64,000 nt of DNA from Mesostigma viride (Eukaryota > Streptophyta > Mesostigmatophyceae > Mesostigmatales > Mesostigmataceae), in contig RPFO01000027.1 of NCBI GenBank assembly GCA_009746045.1, positions 404,001 through 468,000 of the forward strand, read 5' to 3'. The translations under genes and the position numbers were made by a program. Numbering within the stretch: the first letter of the stretch is position 1; each line of letters starts with the position of its first letter. Positions 60,381 to 64,000 of this stretch are shown here, piece by piece. The notes under the pieces are model-generated. The model did not search any database. It was not told where the DNA came from and worked only from the letters and a program-made list of their open reading frames with translations.

Positions 60381-60702
60381 TACTAATGCTACTCTCATCC
60401 TCCCTCAAGCCCGAGGAGTCTTCCCGTCTCTTCGAACAGCTCAGCTCCGGGCACCCCACGACCCATTTTCGTCTCCAGTTCACTCGATTCGTCGCTACTC
60501 CTTTCCCTCCCCTAACCCTTCTTCCCTTCATTCGCGGTAACTCAATACGATTCAGTCCAGCCGTCTCTCTTTGTGCCCCTACGTGGCATTTTCGCTTAGT
60601 ATTCCTTACTTCTCAGAGGCCGCTCCCCCCCCCGCGCGCCACTTCCCCTGCGTTTTGCCACCGGAACTAACCGCGCCCAAGCAGAGAGTTGTTTTTTAAT
60701 AC
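60381..60702. repeat. Third, partial and diverged copy of the duplication's tail
   Basis: CTCTTCGAACAGCTCAGCTC through TTCTCAGAGGCCGCTCCCC to GTTGTTTTTTAATAC repeats the last roughly 360 bp of each unit with substitutions. Confidence 0.8.
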
Positions 60703-60778
60703 ACTTAGGATATGCGCTGCCTGCCTGCCACTACATCAAAGCCAGCTGCACATCATACAGCGTACTAATGATCATTAC

Positions 60779-61010
60779 CTGCGCCTGCGCCAGCTGCAGA
60801 CATATTAGATGAGCCTGCAATCGATATCTGCACGTCACCAATTCCGCGACGGCACGATACAGGCTGCAGCAAGAACGATGCGGCAATACAGGTCGCAGCC
60901 AGAAATATGGCCCAGTATACCCGCAGGGAATTAACCGCGCGGCTGTATCTTGCTGGCCGCCTCCGCTCACGCCATGACGTGTCTGAAAACTCTTCGCGGA
61001 CTGCCCCCAT
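60779..61010 (-). CDS. Candidate first exon of a membrane-anchored protein
   Basis: From ATG at 61010 (context AAAAATGGGG) the frame codes about 77 residues: an Arg-rich start (WRERRRPARYSR), a hydrophobic stretch VYWAIFLAATCIAASFLL fit for a signal anchor, then a small-residue tail. It ends at a possible donor GCAG|GTAATG (60778-60777). The layout suits the N-terminus of a type II Golgi or ER protein. No catalytic domain is seen, and the next exon would lie in or beyond the duplicated DNA. Prediction by pattern only. Confidence 0.3.
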
Positions 61011-61874
61011 TTTTCCTCGTACAAAAGCAAAATTGGGCTGGCTGCTTGGCGCAATTACCACCTCCCGCTGCTCCCAGTCGGCGTATTTTTTCTTTGATGT
61101 GATTATTGGTTGGTAATGATGAATGCTCTGCATGGTAATAAGAGTTGGTTTACTGTCTTGGCTCTGTCCTAAGCTTTAGGCCCGACGACGATGCCGCCAG
61201 CAAGCGGACGGAGGGTCCTGACAGCATGACACCACGTGAACTGGCTGAACACAATCCTCCGGCAATCTGCTTTTCCCATACATAACAGCCGCTCTCTGAA
61301 CACTCCGGCCTCAACTGGCTCCGAAAAATTAAAGAAAGATCTCCAAATCTCATAAAATCGTGTCAGTCAATCAGTCAGTCAGTCAGCGAGTATATTCTTT
61401 AGAATGATGGTTTTGCGTGGCGGGAAATCGAACTCGGACTGATGATGGCCTCAAGTTACGTTAGTTGCGCGGCTTTAAAGTTACAAGTACCCGCCTGGAT
61501 AAATCTGGCAATACTAAGATAAACGTGTCATCAGTAGTCTGACACGTTTTATCTCAGATGTTGATCTCGGTGTGGGAATAATATCTGAGCTGAGTCCTGA
61601 CACAGAACTCTCTGCTGCTCATGCCACTGTTTGCCTTTTAAAACATCCGAGAGGTGGCACAAGTGCGGGTTGCCGCAGGTGCGGATGACGCCGAGGTACC
61701 CGCACTTGCCCCGCCGCGCCGCGCTGGGCCAGAGAGCGGACTTGGCGCGAGAAGCAGGGCATGCCATGCCAGCGCTGTCGCGCGCAAATCCCTTCATTGT
61801 ACAACCAGCACCTCGCGTACCAAGTCATACACGCGGGAAAGAATTTGTGGAGTGCGATCTTGAATTGTTACACC
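61011..61874. other. Intergenic region between two divergent candidate first exons
   Basis: Holds a (TCAG)n-like run at 61363-61388 and a stem-loop at 61518-61553 (GATAAACGTGTCA with TGACACGTTTTATC). No exon is supported. Confidence 0.35.
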
Positions 61875-62310
61875 ATGGTGGGCACGATGCTTCAGCCAGG
61901 GCTCGACACAGAAAGGTCAGAATCGGGCTCCGAATTGGAAGCGCGGCATGAGGCTGATGCTGGTTGTGCAGCAGCAGGAAATGCTGCAACCAAGGCACTC
62001 TCCCAGTCGTCACGCGGCGTAGTGGGCTCCGGTCCTGCATACGAAATAGTATTTGCCCGCAATAACGTCTGTGTTCACCCTTTGACAGGAAAGAGGCACG
62101 CTCGCCAATTTATACCTGGAAGGCTGAGTCCAATTAAACTGAACGAGGTCTTATTTTTAACCTGGCTGCCATACGCTCCGCCTGAGCCATCGCCTTCGGA
62201 GGATGCATTCGTTCTGCTTAATCCTACCGATGCGACTTCCTTGCAAGGCGAGGGTGTCGGGAAAACTGACGTCAGCATCGACGTGAGCAGCTTCTGCAGT
62301 GGAGACGAAG
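61875..62310 (+). CDS. First exon of a TBC-domain (Rab-GAP, TBC1D16-like) protein
   Basis: ATG at 61875 lies in CACCATGG, the best initiation context in the frame; an earlier ATG at 61761 is possible. After a polar N-terminus the segment EIVFARNNVCVHP, then IPGRLSPIKLNEVLFLTWLPY, resembles the N-terminal region before the TBC domain in TBC1D15/16/25-type Rab GTPase-activating proteins. That region helps bind Rab or membranes. The exon ends at the donor GACGAAG|GTAAGC (62310/62311). The TBC catalytic domain itself is not in the window or was not found, so the call rests on one conserved block. Confidence 0.5.
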
Positions 62311-63413
62311 GTAAGCGCTGCTGCCATCTGCTCAGATGAGCACGCACGGGTACAATTTTGTGGCTTCCCTACTCAGACCCTTGCTGCATTGCTGCCTGCA
62401 ATGGCTGATTCCTCCTGTCTGCTCCCTCCTGCCTAGTTTGTAAGAGTATACATAGCTGCATTTGTAAGAGCGCGACCGCTCTGCCCGTATGGACCGTCAT
62501 CTGATGCACGCAACTGATTCCGTCAGTGCAATATCCAACCCGATCAAACGTCTTTTCGCCTGCTGGTTTCGCCTCAACAGAATTCCTCTTCCTCATCCGT
62601 GTGGGGCCCCCTCTTGTGGCGAGTGGGCCCCCTCTTGGGAGTGAAGTCAAGGAAAACGAAGCATGAACTCCTACAGCTATGGAGACTCCGACTCCAACTC
62701 ACTAGCATACAAGTCCGTGACAACCTCGCCATTGGGGCGGTTTGACGCGCAAGTCCTTGTTCTAGTTAACTCGTGTGTAACGACAGTGTGGACGACGTTT
62801 ATACACCAATGCGTCAACGATCGGTTGTGTCATAGAACTGCCTTTTTGGGGGGGGGAGCGGGGGTTCTTTTAGTGTATGACTGGCCTTGTCCGTTTCCGA
62901 CTTCATCTTCGTCTTTCCCATGCCCAAACAGGGTGAGTTATCGATATTCACTCCAACAACCGGCTCGTAATCCCCAGCTTTCATGGCCCGTCCCTCGCCT
63001 GGCTGCACAACCAGCAGCAGACAAGCCCTCCTCACGATTTTCTTGGCGGTCAATTTTCGTCCTTTGGGCTTCTGCCTTAGGTAAGGCGTTGCTTCCACGG
63101 AGCCCTATTCCGGTTCCTGTTTAGATTTTTCCATAGTGCCACCGCTTGCGGAACCACGCGTTACCAGTGCGTCATCTTCATCACATTCGCACAGTATGTG
63201 GTACTACGTTTGGTACTACGATGCTTGAAGCTTTCGATAATATGTAAACTAATGATTGCCTTTCCTGTTTCCGTTCCGTGTCCGCTGATTTGTCCGGTTG
63301 GTCGCATTGTCATGCTAGGGGGTGTGGCGCTGCACAAGGGCGCCGGAGATCTGCCCTCACAAATGCTCAATTGTGGCAAGTTTTGACCCAGGTAAGCTAG
63401 GATGAAAACAATA
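62311..63413. other. Probable intron and unassigned sequence downstream of the TBC-like exon
   Basis: CCCAAACAG|G (62932) and CTTAG|GTAAGG (63080) could bound an exon, but the enclosed frames do not clearly continue the TBC family. A minus-strand frame over 62814-63098 (basic, KPKGRKLTAKK) looks equally plausible. Confidence 0.3.
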
Positions 63414-64000
63414 CAGTCATTCCCGCGTTAAGTTGCGTTTCTTAAGGTTGCGTTCCCGCGTTAAGTTGCGGCGCCGAAGTTTGGGGGGCGACCGCAACTT
63501 AAGCATGGAGGCCATCGCAACTTAACGCGGTAATGACTCAATTTGTAGGTGTCAGGCCATTTTTGGCCGCGCAGGAGGCCATTTTTTGCTAAGTCCGGAC
63601 CCGCTACGTGATTTTAGGGGGCAAAATACGCAAGCCCCACTGGCGCGCAAATTTCCCCGCCTGCTGGCTTAGGTGAAAAGCGCGAATGCAACCTTACAAA
63701 TCCAGTTTTGCAGCCTGCGGGCTGCGGTACATAAGAATCCACGACCATGCATGGTCATCTGTAATTGAGACATCTCAGTTGCCAGAAATTACCACCATTA
63801 AAAATTAAATTAAATTAAATTAAATTAAATTAAATTATAACATGTCTCCGTTGGGAGGTCATGTAGCACATATTCCAGGCATTTCTAGATCACTAGATAT
63901 AGCTTAGAGTTAGGTTAGTTCGATTACGCGGCTTCCTCCACACCACCCATCCAACCTGGAATTACCACCATAGTCATGCCGAACTTGACCATAGTCATGC
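63414..64000. mobile_element. Second pogo-like non-autonomous element, right end outside window
   Basis: TA then CAGTCATTCCCGCGTTAAGT matches the left end of 6613-7357, with the same nested internal copies (GTTCCCGCGTTAAGTTGCGG; AACTTAACGCGGTAATGACT at about 63515) and the shared GTAGGTGTCAGGC block. The right terminus is not in the window. Confidence 0.6.
63798..63838. repeat. (TTAAA)n microsatellite
   Basis: About eight ATTAA units. Confidence 0.9.

Noticed and set aside
61410-61500. tRNA gene on the minus strand (GAGTTCGATTTCCCG)
   Set aside because: B-box-like word present, but T stem and acceptor stem do not pair in the correct register.
62663-63124. Second exon of the TBC-like gene
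   Set aside because: Candidate splice sites exist, but translation does not continue the family and the opposite strand looks equally coding.

Overview
The window is nuclear DNA of a eukaryote, most likely a green-lineage alga. The evidence is spliced genes with GT-AG introns, plant-type leucine-rich repeats, a PAT/Kangaroo-like DIRS retrotransposon of the kind known from volvocine algae, copia and Ty3-like LTR elements, an RLE-type LINE, AATAAA-like poly(A) signals and extreme microsatellite load. Genus cannot be fixed from sequence alone. There is no bacterial operon structure, rRNA or CRISPR array.

Layout. 1-4.3 kb: a DIRS-like tyrosine-recombinase retrotransposon (Gag-like end, RT-RNase H, recombinase, split direct repeats). 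4.3-12.4 kb: gene-poor DNA with 45-bp minisatellites, a pogo-like non-autonomous element with TA target duplications, a 5'-truncated LINE copy with an 11-bp target duplication, and two isolated DIRS termini. 12.5-14.9 kb and 20.4-21.3 kb: members of a repeat family carrying an internal C-rich tract. 15.9-20.3 kb (minus): a leucine-rich-repeat gene in which 16 successive repeats are each one 72-nt (once 75-nt) exon between near-identical introns. 21.8-30.1 kb: a Ty3-type Gag-only LTR element whose Gag frame holds about 495 uninterrupted CAG codons. 30.1-33.2 kb: foldback MITEs and a 111-bp tandem repeat. 33.2-38.0 kb (minus): an RLE-type LINE with N-terminal RING and C2H2 fingers, interrupted by a solo LTR and cut by the next element. 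38.0-49.0 kb: an 11-kb copia-like element with a 2.8-kb (GGGCAA)n array coding Gly-Lys and an unusual domain order, integrase then protease then RT. 49-60.7 kb: palindromes, minisatellites and a near-identical 1.5-kb tandem duplication. 60.7-62.4 kb: the only likely ordinary host exons besides the LRR gene, a possible membrane-anchor exon (minus) and a TBC/Rab-GAP-like first exon (plus). The right edge holds a second pogo-like element.

How it fits together. This is nested mobile-element territory. The copia element abuts and truncates the LINE, a solo LTR sits inside the LINE, a foldback MITE replaces the 5' part of an LTR, and a C-rich-tract element lies at the 5' edge of the LRR array. Two unrelated LTR-element families have kilobase-scale in-frame simple repeats inside Gag. 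Most element ORFs are broken by one or more single-base indels, often at homopolymers, so some breaks may be assembly errors. The most notable items are the exon-per-repeat LRR array with variation focused on exposed positions, the integrase-protease-RT order of the copia-like element, and the giant coding microsatellites.
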